64,000 nucleotides of DNA, taken from the NCBI GenBank assembly GCA_029706075.1, contig JAINUG010000007.1, positions 6,015,501-6,079,500 on the forward strand, given 5' to 3'. The stretch's first letter is position 1. Each line of letters begins with the position of its first letter. This document shows positions 43,701 through 55,140 of this stretch, piece by piece. A program made the translations under genes and the position numbers. The stretch is from Aldrovandia affinis (taxonomy: Eukaryota; Chordata; Actinopteri; Notacanthiformes; Halosauridae). The notes beneath the pieces are model-generated. The model had not been told where the DNA came from. It searched no databases and was given only the letters and a program-made list of their open reading frames with translations.

Positions 43701-45249
43701 GTCTCGATGCTTTGTTGTAATAAAGCTAGTAGCACTATAATGGAAAAGCAAACTCTCTTGATTCTGTGGTGTTCACCGTTACAATCAGCTAAAAACTGGA
43801 AATTAAATCCTCCAAACTACGTTTTAAGTGAGAAGTTAAAGGTTTTGATTCAAATATAACAAGAATTTAATTAATAATGTACGTAGGTGATTCATTCTTA
43901 TTTCAGTATTTAGATGATCCTTCTGTTTTACCTTATCCTACTGCACGTACATACACAGTAACACACACCATGTTAGGTCTATAAATAAGTTTAATTTGAA
44001 GTTCCCGATAAACGGCAATTGGTTTTTTAACCAATGACTGAGACTAGCTATGATAAACTACAAATCAAAACCAGGCTCTGTAAAATGTGGGAATTTCTGC
44101 GCAAAAAGCCACTGTAAGAAACGCAAAACCACAAACAAGCAAATCAGAAATTCAAGTCGCTGCCCATAGATATAAAAGTAGATACCGCATTGGCTGCTGT
44201 TGTATGTTGCAGCGATACATCTGCATGGCCGCCATATTGGTGCAGGTAAGATCCGTGTCTAAACAAACGCATGTGTATTGAGAGATGCAGATCTCCCTTG
44301 ATAAAATCGAACTGATGAAATCTAATCTTAACATCTTTAATTCTCAACCAATTGTTGTGGAATTTGGCTTGTTATAAACATGGGAAATCTTTGCATAACT
44401 TGATTTCACAGACCAGCTATTTGTAGAATGCCATTTTAACTGTTATACATGAGTTGTCTAAATGTCAGAGCGGATTATGTTTTTATTGTTTGAAGCTGCC
44501 GAGAAAGCAGTAGAGGGTGGCTGTTATAAATTTATTAGGTTGATAGCTCTGATTATTATAACCTTATTAGGTTCAAGCTGTATATCTTGGATGTACTTTT
44601 ACTGCTTTTAATACATTTAAATGTACTGTATAACACCATTTACTAAAAACACTGTCATTTGCATTGCCACCTGTAGTAACAGCATTATATCCATTATGAA
44701 ATTGTACACTATGGTGTGCACTGTGTTCTCTGGTATGGGATGCAAAAGAGCAGATGCAGAAGTGTCCTCTGATATTCACCCTTACTGCAGAAATTTGTGT
44801 GGTACCCTGTGCCTGTATGATGTAATGTGCACGTCAGTTCATAACTTGTATATTTCCAGTTCTTCCCAAACATGATTTATTCAAATTCAATAACATAATT
44901 CTGAAAGCAGCCATACAATATTTATTTTATTCTTATTTCTTTAAGTAGATACATGTACAATCCCCTAGGGTTTTTTTTCATCTCACCAGCACAGTTTCCA
45001 TTATTTTGTTTATATGTATTTTTATTTGTTCCATTTCATCTTGCAAATAAATCAAATAACATTTTTTAAATACAATAAAAAAATGAATACAAAATACTTT
45101 CCAAATATATATTGGAAATCAATTTTGCCTCATATAACACACCCCTCTTTTCTGTTGTGGGGGACAAGAAAAGCTGAAATATCAACAAATACCTTTATAT
45201 CTACAAGCAGCAATTCAGGGAGGCCAAGGTCAGTTTAAGCATTTCATAA
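43701..45249. other. Gene-free stretch
   Basis: About 1.5 kb with no recognised coding or repeat signature. It may be the 3' non-coding part of the P-type transposon to the right. Confidence 0.35.
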
Positions 45250-45991
45250 AGCCCTTCAATGTCCTTGAAACAATATGGTTTTGCAGAGCTTCTTTCTCAA
45301 ACTGCCACTTTGCAATTGCAAAGAGTGCAGTTTGACAATGTGGTATTGCCTTAGCTTGTGGAAGGTGCTGATAAGTAATGAGATGAGGCAAAAGTGATGA
45401 TTATCAATGCCATACCGAGTTTAATGAATATGGTCACCAAGATCAAAGACATCCTTCGAACTTATGTCAGAACGGACCACCCGGTTGACAAGGGAAAAAG
45501 TGCATTGACAAGCTGCTGATGAAATGTTACTGCTGAGCGGATCACCTTGACGGTACCCATGGAGGGAATCACCAGGCCTCCACTGTTCTTCAAGGTCAAC
45601 AGGTGGTAACTCATCAAATGATGCTGGTGCAGCATCAGACACCAAACTATTTTGGCACACATTACATGAAATCTTCTTCATTACCTGCCTAACAACAAAT
45701 CCTGCAATATACACCAAGACCCCCGAAGTGAGTTAGCAGATAACTGTGGTCCAGCATCACACTGCAGACATCCTCAAATGGAGAAGAGGCAATGGCAACA
45801 TCATCAGCTGGCTCTCCAGATGACAAATCCACAGCAGACAAGGATGCCATCTCATCCTGTGCTGTCACATTGCCAGTGTTCCCTGGAGAAACCCCACAAA
45901 GGGGTTCCCTTTGAGCTGGAGTGTAGGCATGGTCCTTCTTTTCAAGAAGTTCAACTGGAAGGTCTGAAATGTCAAGAAAACACTGACACAA
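45250..45991 (-). pseudogene. P-element/THAP9-like transposase C-terminal exon
   Basis: A minus-strand exon opening after an acceptor-like TTTTCTTGACATTTCAG near 45970. It encodes DLPVELLEKKDHAYTPAQRE, an acidic stretch (SSGEPADDVAIASSPFEDVC), then YIAGFVVRQVMKKISCNVCQ NSL, and near the end RKKLCKTILF. The sequence 'YIAG(F/Y)V.RKL.K...C..C...L' followed by a late 'RKKL.K.ILF' block is typical of P-type (THAP9-like) transposase C-termini. A one-base slip occurs near 45715. Other exons should lie to the right on this strand; one candidate is 54111-54218. Confidence 0.6.
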
Positions 45992-46315
45992 AATATGAAA
46001 TTATATTAAGGCTATCCATTAATCTATATACACAGGCAATAACTGATACTTTTAAATTATATTATGCAAGCTGGGGGTGTCAGAAATTGTAATGTAGTGT
46101 ATAATAACACTTGTAATACTGTATTTGTATATAGAACTATCAGGTCAGAATTTCTATACCAAAATGTAAATGATATACTAGTTTATTATCTACTGCCATT
46201 GCTACTATTAAATAAAACATATACAGTTATATAAATAAATAGATATTTAACAGTCCTTGATCAGTATCCAGGGCATATTAATGATCCTGTAAAATATAAC
46301 TGTCAGGAAGGTCCC

Positions 46316-46665
46316 TTTTAGAAAAACCTGCACAGGCAGAAAGAGTGGGGCCATCTTTGGCGAGTTTATTGCTCTGTAAGTGAAGCCAGGGCACTTGGGG
46401 TATGTAGCGGTGGTGAACCAGTGCCACACCCTACAACTTCAGGGTTCTACCTAGGAGCTGGATATTATGGATCATGGAGAAAATAATTATGACCCGCCAG
46501 ATTAAAGCGGATGGTATGATTGGCCTCGTCACTTGGTAGTGCTCTTGAGCATACTATGCCTCTCCAAAGATCAGCTCAACTAACATCTCTGTATAAAAGA
46601 AGCTGGCTTCCCCAGGCCCTAGTGATGTTTGATATCACCACAATTCTCAACATGAGAGGAGCATA
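46316..46665 (-). repeat. Dispersed repeat X, copy 2 (left part)
   Basis: Reverse complement of 42085-42615 (e.g. GCCTCTCCAAAGATCAGCTC against its counterpart near 42190). It continues at 53499 beyond the inserted long-TIR element. Confidence 0.75.
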
Positions 46666-47447
46666 CTATATATAGATATTATATGGCTTTCTTTTAGAGA
46701 GAGCTGTCACTTAAGAATGTTAGGAATGTGACACCTTTTGACCTTTAGTAAACAACCATTTGGCCAGATGGGCATGTCCCAGTGACGGTAACTTTAAATT
46801 AATCTAAATAATTCTAGGTAAGATGCAAATCAAACCCCATTACAGAACTGTTTTCAGATTTTTGCATTTGCAAAGAATATATCAATGCTTTGTATGTTTT
46901 CATCAATTTTTTGACCATTTAAAAAAGGTGGCTGGTTAAACCAAAGCCACTGGTACTCCGGTATACCCAAACCAAGCCACCGAGTCTAGTGCCAGCACCC
47001 CAGGGACTGAGGGTTCAACCGAAGCTGCAGTCTTCAGTATCCCCACAACAGAATCTGGTTGCCTTTTAGGCTTTATACCACAGAAGGCAAGGTGGGGGCT
47101 CAACCAAAGCTGTGGACAGGCCACTGTTACTTTGGTATACCCTCCCGCCCCATCGCTGGGGTGCCCATCCCCCACTGACGGGAACTCTAAATGCGCCAGT
47201 AGGAACTGTGGGTAATATGCAAATCGCCCGGTGACGTTAAAGCAGAATTTGGCATCTGCAGGGATGTATTTTGTACAAATTTGACAGACAAATGGTTTAG
47301 GAAACTGAAATTACGGGGGCAGTAAAATTGTAGTGTATTCATTAGGGTAACGTCCCATAGGCCTTTGCAAACTATAAAATATTATTTATTAGCTAGCTAT
47401 GTTCAAGCTGTAATACTTTTTGTGGAATGGTGTTTGTATGAAAGTCT

Positions 47448-47886
47448 CGCTGGTGGAGCGACTTTCCGCAATCAGTCAGGACCACAAGAGACTCAAAACC
47501 CACCTTTTCAGACTCCACTACTACTGAACTCTGTACATCTAGCTAATTGTCACCACCACTGCCTATTTGCTCCACACTATACACCGCTGCTTACTCCATT
47601 TAATAAAATAAATAAAAAAATATATAATTAATTAATTACTAACCTTTTCCTTCCCAGTGTTACAGGTATGGTTCGCAGCTGCCTGCAATGATGTCTATCG
47701 CTGTATTACTGCACTGATCTCTTGTGCGTGCTATGATTGTTCCTACCATGTGTTTATGCACATCTTGTAAGTCGCTCTGGATAAGAGCGTCTTCTAAATG
47801 CTTAAAATGTAAATGTAAAATGTACTGGCGTCGGGGGGCAGAGTGGACCTGGCCTGCTGGTGCCGCTTCTCCCTGTATGACGCTAT
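47448..47886 (+). mobile_element. L2 LINE 3' end with extra 65 bp
   Basis: A 5'-truncated L2 starting in the last codons of ORF2 (WWSDFRNQSGPQETQ-like) and running through CTCTGGATAAGAGCGTCTTC to the TAAATG tail at about 47821. The direct repeat GTATGAAAGTCT flanks the whole insert (47436-47447, 47887-47898). The right one lies 65 bases past the L2 tail, so extra sequence came along. Confidence 0.85.
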
Positions 47887-47929
47887 GTATGAAAGTCTTT
47901 CTCTCCCCTGATACGGAGGAAGGTCTATT

Positions 47930-49740
47930 TCATAAAACCGTATGGTGTGAAAAGTACTAAAAAGTCACTCAAAGGCGCCTTTTTCTCTGAGAAACTGGCA
48001 GTTCATACGTTGGATAATGTAGGCAAATTGTAGCGGTTACCGCTGAATCAAGACTAAGGAATGATCGCTTTTCTATTATAGCGGTTCTTTAATTGGTTTT
48101 TAACAACAATGCTGTGGAGGGCGTCGGTCTCGGCCACATGGGAGTGGCATGGTTGCCTTTGTTTTTACATGTTGTGGAGGCCTTTGGAACAGGGAGACTT
48201 TCCGGGGGCAGGTTTGGCACTCTCACAGGGTGTGAGAGTGAACTGTCGCCCGGAAGGTTGCCCCAAAGGCCATAATTGATTTAATTATGATTTAATTGGT
48301 GTCAATCAGGTAATTGATGTGGAAGTCAATTGACTGATTGGGTTTGTGTGTGAGAATGTGAAATGTTTGGTGTTGAGTGATTGTGATTGGGTGAGTGATT
48401 GATAGATGGGTCATTGCCTCACGAGTCCTACCTGAGCCAGGCAGAAAGTAAGCTTATTAAATAGCAGGTGGGGCGAGTGGGGAATCAGTTAGTCTTTTGT
48501 CTTTGTCATTTACGTGTGTGTTTCCAGAGAGTTCGTTTGTCTTTGTCTTGATGTGTGTGTATTGGAGGGTTGTGTCATTTATGTGTGTATTGAGTGGTTG
48601 ATTGTAGCATTCGTGTGTGTATTCAGAGTTGTGGTTTTGTCATTCGTGTGCGCGTGCGTGCACGCATATCGTGTAGTGTTTGTGTGAGGTAATGTCAGGT
48701 GTGAGGTATTGTTTTGTGGGTGTTCCCCACAAGGGGGTTTCCGTGTCGGAGGACGTGGAGTCTGTGCGTTTGTCAAAAATGACTGAGTAGAGCGCTTCCT
48801 GTGTGTGTGGGAAAGAGGGAGAGGGGGCGCACTAAGAGTGTCCACCTCTCTCCCTCGGTGTGATCGTGAAAGAAAGCGAGAGGGCGCCGTGAAAGAGGGT
48901 CCGCCTTTCGCCCTCGGTGTGATTGGGAGAGCGAGAGCGCACCCTGAAAGAGGGTCCGCCTCTCGGCCTCGGTGTGATTGGAAGAGAACTCCCACTCGGG
49001 CAGTGGAGAGTGTTTCTGGACAACGGCCCGAGAACTCTCACTGAAAGAGTGGAGAGTGTCTCGGGGCTGGTCGCCAGATAACTCTCACTGTGAGGAGTGG
49101 CGAGGGTCTCTGTGCGTTTGGGATAAAAGAGAACTCTGATTGGAAAGTGTGAATCTCTGTATGCATGGGTTTGGGAAGCACTTGAAAAGTCACTGGATAT
49201 GTGTATGCCTGGGGAGGTTCTAGGGGAACTCCGGACGGAAGAGGAACGGTGTAATGTTAAGATGTGGTGTGTCGGTACAGTATGTAGAGTTCTACCCTGT
49301 CCCGTAAGTGTTGATGTGTGTTAAATGTGGATGTATGAAGGCGGTGTGGAAAGCCGCTGATTGTCTGTTTGTTGTGTGTTCCCCGGAAGGGGATTCCCCC
49401 CTCAGAGGAGGCGGGCGTTTCGTTGAGTTTGGATTATTTTAGTTCGTTGTTTTTGCCTGAAAGCTTTGCGGCAAGTAGGGTGACGACTTTGTGTTTGTTT
49501 TATTTTAACTTGCTCTCCCACTGTCTCTCTCCCATGTCTGGGGGGAGACAGAAAAAAATAGAAATCCGTTCCGTGGACCAAAGAATCCACTCCGTCTCCA
49601 GACTGCTCTGTTCCCGTCCAGGGATTGTCACGTGGCGTGTGACAAATGCATTTAAGCGCCAAGAAGCACCCAGAAATACGCTAAACGCACAGAGGGGACA
49701 CTATTTATACATGCACCTACCGTCATGGGACACTGCACAA
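47930..49740. other. GC-rich centre with short tandem repeats
   Basis: GT-rich stretch at 48490-48680. Three ~58-bp units contain CCTCGGTGTGAT (near 48850, 48910, 48967), followed by repeats around GAACTCTCACTG (49030-49100). TTCCCC-type blocks flank them (48722 and 49379). An open plus-strand frame (49534-49839) has no recognised motif. It could be an LTR-like leader or the internal region of the long-TIR element. Confidence 0.4.
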
Positions 49741-49920
49741 ATGATAACATACATTAACCCTCCGTATCAGGGCAAAGAAAGACTTTCATACAAACAGCAT
49801 TCCACAATTATACAAGTATTACAGCTTGAACATAGCTAGCTAATAAATCATATTTTATAGTTCGCAAAGGCCTATGGGACGTTACCCTAATGAATATGCT
49901 ACAATTTTACTGCCCCCATA

Positions 49921-51389
49921 GACATAAAAGACTGGATGTCAGATAATTTTCTATTGCTGAATACTGATAAAACAGAGATGTTGGTCTTGGGGCCCAAAAC
50001 CTCAGAAGAGGGTTATCTGATTTATCTCTTAATCTGGATGGTTGCTCTGTTGCTGCAAGTTTGGCGGTAAAAGACCTTGGTGTTACTATAGATCCTGGTC
50101 TCTCATTTGATAGTCACATCAAAAACATTTCCAGAGTAGCCTTTTTCACCTGAGGAATATTGCCAAAATTAGGGCTTCCTGTCATTAATAGATGCAGAAA
50201 AATTGGTACATGCCTTTGTTACATCTAGATTAGATTATTGCAATGCATTACTGTCTGGCTGTTCCAATGCCTCACTCAGGAGCCTACAACTCGTACAGAA
50301 TGCTGCTGCAAGGATCCTGACTAGAACAAAGAAATATGAGCACATTAGTCCTGTGTTAGCGTCACTTCACTGGCTTCCTATAAACTATCGTAGACTATAA
50401 GGTACTCCTCTTAACTTATAAGGTGTTGCATGGACTTGCACCTCTTACTTGACGGATCTACTTCATCCGTACATCCCCCCACGTTCACTTCGCTCACAAG
50501 ATGCAGGCAACTTGGTAGTCCCTAGAATATCAAAAATACAGCAGGTGGCAGAGCTTTCTCCTATAGAGCTCCTTTACTGTGGAACAGTCTACCCATCTCT
50601 GTGAAGGAGTCAGACACGGTCTCAATTTTCAAGTCTAGGTTAAAAACGCATCTCTTTAGTCTCTCTTATAGTCATTAGGTGCAGATGTGGAGGGGGCGTA
50701 GCAATAGAGCCTTCTGGTGCAATGAGCTATCCTTACTGTCACCAATCATAAGTGATGATCCGCCCTATCAGGACTGCTGATGATGTGGTGGGATGGTCTC
50801 TGAGTGCCCTCATGGCTGCGTGCTCCCTGTGCCACTCACCTAATTAGTTATGCTGCCCTAGATTACTTCTGCTGGTGCAAAAGTGTTATCACTACTCTTC
50901 CCCTGATCCGGCGTGATATTTATCATAGTCATAATTGCACCTTTCCTCTTTTCTCCCGGCTCCGTGGCACCTGCCCGGAGCTCACCTGCCCCAGAGTCAA
51001 CACCCCACCCCTGCCATGTGTTAGCCGGATGCCGCTGGCCCAGACCCTAGCTGCTGGTTCCATCCCCTGCCCTGCCCTGGTATCTGGAGGGATGAGGTCC
51101 ACCCCACTCCTACACTTAGAATGCCCTTCCAGTGGTCTGTTAAGCCACATGAGCCTCAAGGACTATTTGTGTTGTTTTTCTCTGTATCCCACAATTTTCC
51201 AGGAGTTCATCTCGACCGCCTTTTAAGGGGTCAGGGAATAATTTTCCAGTTTCCTACATTGGCTCCAATGGTTTTCTGGTTTTTTGATTCCCTCTGGAAA
51301 ATGCCAATTGTGAAGCGCTGTGTGACAACCTGTTTGTAAATGGCGCTATACAAAAATAAAGATTGATTGATTGATTGATTGATTGATAG
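49921..51389 (+). mobile_element. Rex1-like LINE (family A), 3' part
   Basis: Begins in the RT (DWMSDNFLLLNTDKTEMLVL, GPKTSEEG), continues with HAFVTSRLDYCNALLSGCSN, ILTRTKKYEHISPVLASLHW and about 750 bases of 3' untranslated sequence, and ends with GGCGCTATACAAAAATAAAG and (GATT)n at 51361-51389. It parallels 11190-14965 without the hAT. It interrupts the right arm of the long-TIR element, so it is younger than that element. Confidence 0.88.
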
Positions 51390-51447
51390 TTCCAGTTTCC
51401 TAAACTGTTTGTCTGTCTTAATTTGTCCAAAATACATCTCTGTTTAA

Positions 51448-52529
51448 CCCCCTGAGGTCGACTGGATCACCGACGATCCGAGCAGCAATAAAAGTATATA
51501 ACTATCTAACGTCGTGAGATTTTATCATACGCATGCGGCAAAAACATGCGGCAAAAAGATTGACAGAAACCTTAGAATCGTGACTTTCCGATTTGAGCAC
51601 TGGCTCAAATAATATGAGATTTTTTAAATTGCGTTAATTAGACCAAAAGTAAACCTTGCCTTTTCCTCTCTGTTTTACCTGGAAGTACCGTCCCCCTTCT
51701 ATTGACATGGTAACTAGGTGCTAGTCTCGGGGAGGGGCGTGGGGCCATGTGTGAAATCGCCGTGTAAACAATGTCCCGACATTATATCGCATCTTGTCTG
51801 TGTTTACGGTTGCGATCTGCCAGCAACTGTGTATGGTGATATTCATTTTATTTCCCATGTTTTCAAATACTCGTGAAAATATATGAATTCCGCGTCTTGT
51901 GGCGCTATACAGAAATAATCAGAATCATTGCGAACTGCTGCGAATAATTAACGGGAAGATATTTAACCAGCTGGCATTCTCTGTTTCGGTGCTTGGACAT
52001 TATCTAGCTTAGCTTGATAGTACCTATTGTGATTAATGTGTCTTGCCTCTCGAGAAATTGTTTGTTCGTGTGTGCTTATTGTTGTTTAGATTCCCAGTGT
52101 TTAGTTTATTCCGATTTTTTGGATATGTTTTGGATTTACCGTTTTACTTTGTTTGTTCTTGATCGTTGGTTATTTTGTTTTGTTTTGTTTATGTCTTGAA
52201 ATGTGTACTCTGCAAGATGTCGGGGAAAGAACAGTGCACTCCATGGGAGTGCAAGGTTTGTGATGTTCCCTTGTGTCTATAGTTCACCAAAAACTGTTTT
52301 GAGAAGTGGCACCAAAGACTGTGAAAGAACAGATTGTCCACCATGTTTTAATTTTGACGTTTTTACTGACCAAACTATTGATGGCATATAAATGTAGCTG
52401 TGATTGTCCTTCAAATAAAAATATCAAACACTTTGGAGTAAGTGTGTGTTAAGTTGATGAAATTGAGATAAATATCAGACCACACCAAAATCACAAAGCT
52501 GCTCTGAGCTAAGCACGGACCTCAGGGGG
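51448..52529 (+). mobile_element. piggyBac element, internally deleted copy
   Basis: Flanked by TTAA at 51444-51447 and 52530-52533, the piggyBac target signature. The ends are inverted: CCCCCTGAGGTC at left and, in reverse, CCCCCTGAGGTC at right. It retains part of the transposase C-terminal Cys-rich domain (CTLQDVGERTVHSMGVQGL-like frame-broken region, 52200-52325; compare 62700-62845). Most of the gene is deleted. It is inserted in the right arm of the long-TIR element. Confidence 0.88.
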
Positions 52530-52533
52530 TTAA

Positions 52534-53009
52534 ACCTTGCTCTATTAAAAAACGAAATATAGTGAAAAATATAACAATTTATCACACGGAAACATACCCA
52601 AGTTTAACCGCTATAAAGAAATAAATAAAAACTCACACACACTTCAAAAAGCCTAACACTCAATTGCCCATGTTGCTTTGCAACTATAGGACCGTAAGTT
52701 CTACCCAACTGTCGCAAACTTCACGAATGTTGTCCCAAACTTCATAAATGTTGAAGCTAATGCTGAAGTAATGCAGTCAGTGTCTCCGAAGTCGACGAAT
52801 ATACTTGTAATCAATACAAAGTGCAAATTTCCCATTCATAAAAGTAAAAAAAATGGTTCACTTCCAGATGTTTTTCAAAAACAAACGACCCTATGCACTT
52901 GTTTACCCCTACCGAAGCAACTCTGAGTAGTCACTATAATGAAAAAACATTCAATAAACCGCAGCCTCGGTTGACACACTCCTGTTGCCTAATGGCTGCG
53001 AAGTCTATG
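52534..53009. other. Unclassified stretch in the right arm
   Basis: About 475 bases present in the right arm but lacking from the left arm. No coding or terminal signal seen. Confidence 0.35.
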
Positions 53010-53498
53010 ATGGGCACCCCGGCGATGGGGTGGGAGGGTATACCAAAGTAACAGTGGCCTTTATACCACCTTGCCTTCTGTGGTATAAAGCCTAAAAGGC
53101 AACCCAGATTCTGTTGTGGGGATACTGAAGACTGCAGCTTTGGTTGAACCCTCAGTCCCTGGGGTGCTGGCACTAGACTCGGTGGCTTTGGTTTGGGTAT
53201 ACCGGAGTACCAGTGGCATGTCCGCGGCTTTGGTTTAACCAGCCACCTTTTTTTAAATGGTCAAAAAATGGATGAAAATATACAAAGCATTGATATATTC
53301 TTTGCAAATGCAAAAATCTGAAAGCAGTTCTGTAATGGGGTTTGATTTGCATATTATCCAGAATTCTTTAGATTCATTTAAAGTTACCATCACTGGGACA
53401 TGCCCACCTGGACAAATGGTTGTTTACTAAAGGTCAAAAGGTGTCACATTACTAACATTCTTAAAAAAAGAAAAAGAAAGCCATATAATATCTATACC

Positions 53499-53790
53499 AA
53501 TGGCAACCTTGAAAAGATATCTGGTGGTAGTACATGACCCAAAACAAAAATATAAAAAGGGGTTCTAAACCTGTCTTGCGCTGGACCTTCCCCCAAATCG
53601 TAAGTTGTATAGTTTGATGAAGGTTGATCCACCAGATTGCTCTGCCTATCAACAAATTTTGTAATTGGTATCCTGTGTAGTAATTATTATATTAAATTAA
53701 ATAAATAAATTTTACATGTAGGATAAGTGAGGGGTTTTAACACATAACACTTGTGCTCAGTATTCAGAGTGCTGAATTCCATGGAATGTT
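53499..53790 (-). repeat. Dispersed repeat X, copy 2 (right part)
   Basis: Reverse complement of 41512-41720 and 41995-42085. It completes the copy whose left part is 46316-46665. Confidence 0.72.
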
Positions 53791-54110
53791 TATTCCATGT
53801 GGGTGATAATTGTTGGGGCTTTCCAGTTTTTAATTTACGTCTTCCAGGTCGCCGCCAGATAAGAGCGGAGCTTGACGTGGTACGAGCAAGCTTGTAAAGT
53901 GGTAGCAATACTTTTTCCTGAAAGTGGTGGGTTCACAATCAGCTAGATACAGCAGTTACTGCCTGCAAGCCTCACCTTAGTTGAACTGAACCCTCCATAA
54001 CATTTTATCATATCTAGAAATGAATTCTCCTTCTTGTTAGATATAACGGCTATGTTATCCCCGGTATATTGCAAAAGTGATGTGGATTACAACTACTTTA
54101 CTACACTTAC
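53791..54110. other. Gene-free stretch
   Basis: No recognised signal. If 54111-54218 is an exon, this is its downstream intron on the minus strand. Confidence 0.3.
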
Positions 54111-54218
54111 CAAGGTTGATGAATTTAGCTGTTCAGGAATGTCAGATACAGGTACTGCAACATCACTTGCTTTAGCAGCTTGTATTGATGTCCTGGTTGA
54201 CCTGGCTTTATTAGGCAC
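54111..54218 (-). CDS. Candidate 36-codon exon, possible P-type transposase
   Basis: A minus-strand, phase-0 exon of exactly 108 nt, with acceptor TTACTTCATTTCAAG and consensus donor GTAAGT. It encodes VPNKARSTRTSIQAAKASDV, then AVPVSDIPEQLNSSTL. No family is recognised from this alone. Its strand and place, upstream of the P-type C-terminal exon at 45250-45991 with repeat X between, suggest the same transposon gene; this is an inference. Confidence 0.4.
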
Positions 54219-54424
54219 CTTGAAATGAAGTAAAATACATTTATAATCAATATTACCAAAACAGGAAAGTTTATTTTTTGGTGTCAGGTTTTGTGGTAAT
54301 TTCACTTGTTATGAATGTATATTCATTATAAGCTACTGGTCAGTTGCCACTATACAATAGCCTATATTAATATTCTTTAAAACAAAAAACACCATAACCT
54401 TATGATTTGAAAATATACTAACTT

Positions 54425-55140
54425 TGTATTTGTAATATTTGTCATATGTATACAATACAGGGGAATGCATTGCAACAATGAAATGCTTACTCGCGTTACA
54501 ACTCCTCAGTAAAATACAAATCAAAAATACAAATACAACACACATAAGAACATATACAAACATTGCAGATGGGCAATTAATAAATAGTAAATAATAAATA
54601 AATAGCTGCATGGCTAGGGATAAGGAGCTGTCCTTGAGTTTTTTTGTGTGGAGATGCTGCGATACCTCCTGCCAGATGGTAGAAGAGCAAACGGAGTAGG
54701 CAGGGTGACTAGGGTTCTTAATGATGCTGCATGCTTTGTTGAGGCAGTGTTTACTGTGGATGTCTTGGATTGGGGGGGGGGGAGCTTGCTGCCAGTGATG
54801 GCCTGGGCGGTCTTCACCACCCCTTGAAGGGCCTTCCGGTCATGAGCGGTGCTGTTGCCGTACCAGGCTGTGATGCAGTTGGTTAGAATGCTTTGTATTG
54901 TACATATGTAGAAGTTAGTGAGAACCTGGGTACTCATCCCAAATTGATTCAGCCGACGGAGAAAGTATAGTCGATGGTGTGATTTTTATTGTTGTACCGG
55001 TGTTATAGAACCATAGCAGGTCGTTAGCGATGCCCAGGAATTTAAAGCTGCTGACAGTTTCCACGGCAGCTCCGATGCTGTCGATTGGTGTGTGGCATAC
55101 CTTGTTTTCGGAAGTCAGCAATCCGGAAATTATCTGGAAA
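54425..55140 (-). mobile_element. Non-LTR retrotransposon 3' part
   Basis: The minus strand encodes VSSFKFLGI (about 55040), then STQVLTNFYICTIQSILTNC ITAWYGNSTAHDRKALQGVV KTAQAITGSKLP, a C-terminal block widespread in fish LINEs ('ESILTGCITAWYGNCTA'). The 3' untranslated part extends to about 54425 (GCATTTCATTGTTGCAATGC on the minus strand). One deletion and several frame breaks. The clade is not assigned. Confidence 0.75.

Larger units (their letters stand above)
46666..53499. mobile_element. Long-inverted-repeat element with three nested insertions
   Basis: The outer arms are inverted copies. 46666 onward (TATAGATATTATATGGCTTT...) equals the reverse of sequence ending at 53499 at roughly 90% by eye over ~500 bases. 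The inner arm 47255-47445 plus 47887-47925 equals the reverse of 49745-49920 plus 51390-51443. The arms are interrupted by L2 (47448-47886), Rex1-like A (49921-51389) and piggyBac (51448-52529). The centre (47930-49740) is GC-rich with short repeats and no recognised transposase. It is inserted in repeat X. This is a fold-back-like or long-TIR non-autonomous element; the superfamily is unknown. Confidence 0.65.

Noticed and set aside
43237-43859. Secreted or membrane protein candidates
   Set aside because: The frames lie in the solo LTR and its flank; the hydrophobicity comes from T-rich LTR sequence.
48579-48995. Minus-strand 138-codon open frame
   Set aside because: Low-complexity reading of GC/GT-rich tandem repeats; no conserved motif.
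49534-49839. Novel protein MSGGRQKKIEIRSVDQ...
   Set aside because: The open frame crosses from the GC-rich centre into the right inverted arm, so its second half is the reverse of the left arm; coding is unlikely.
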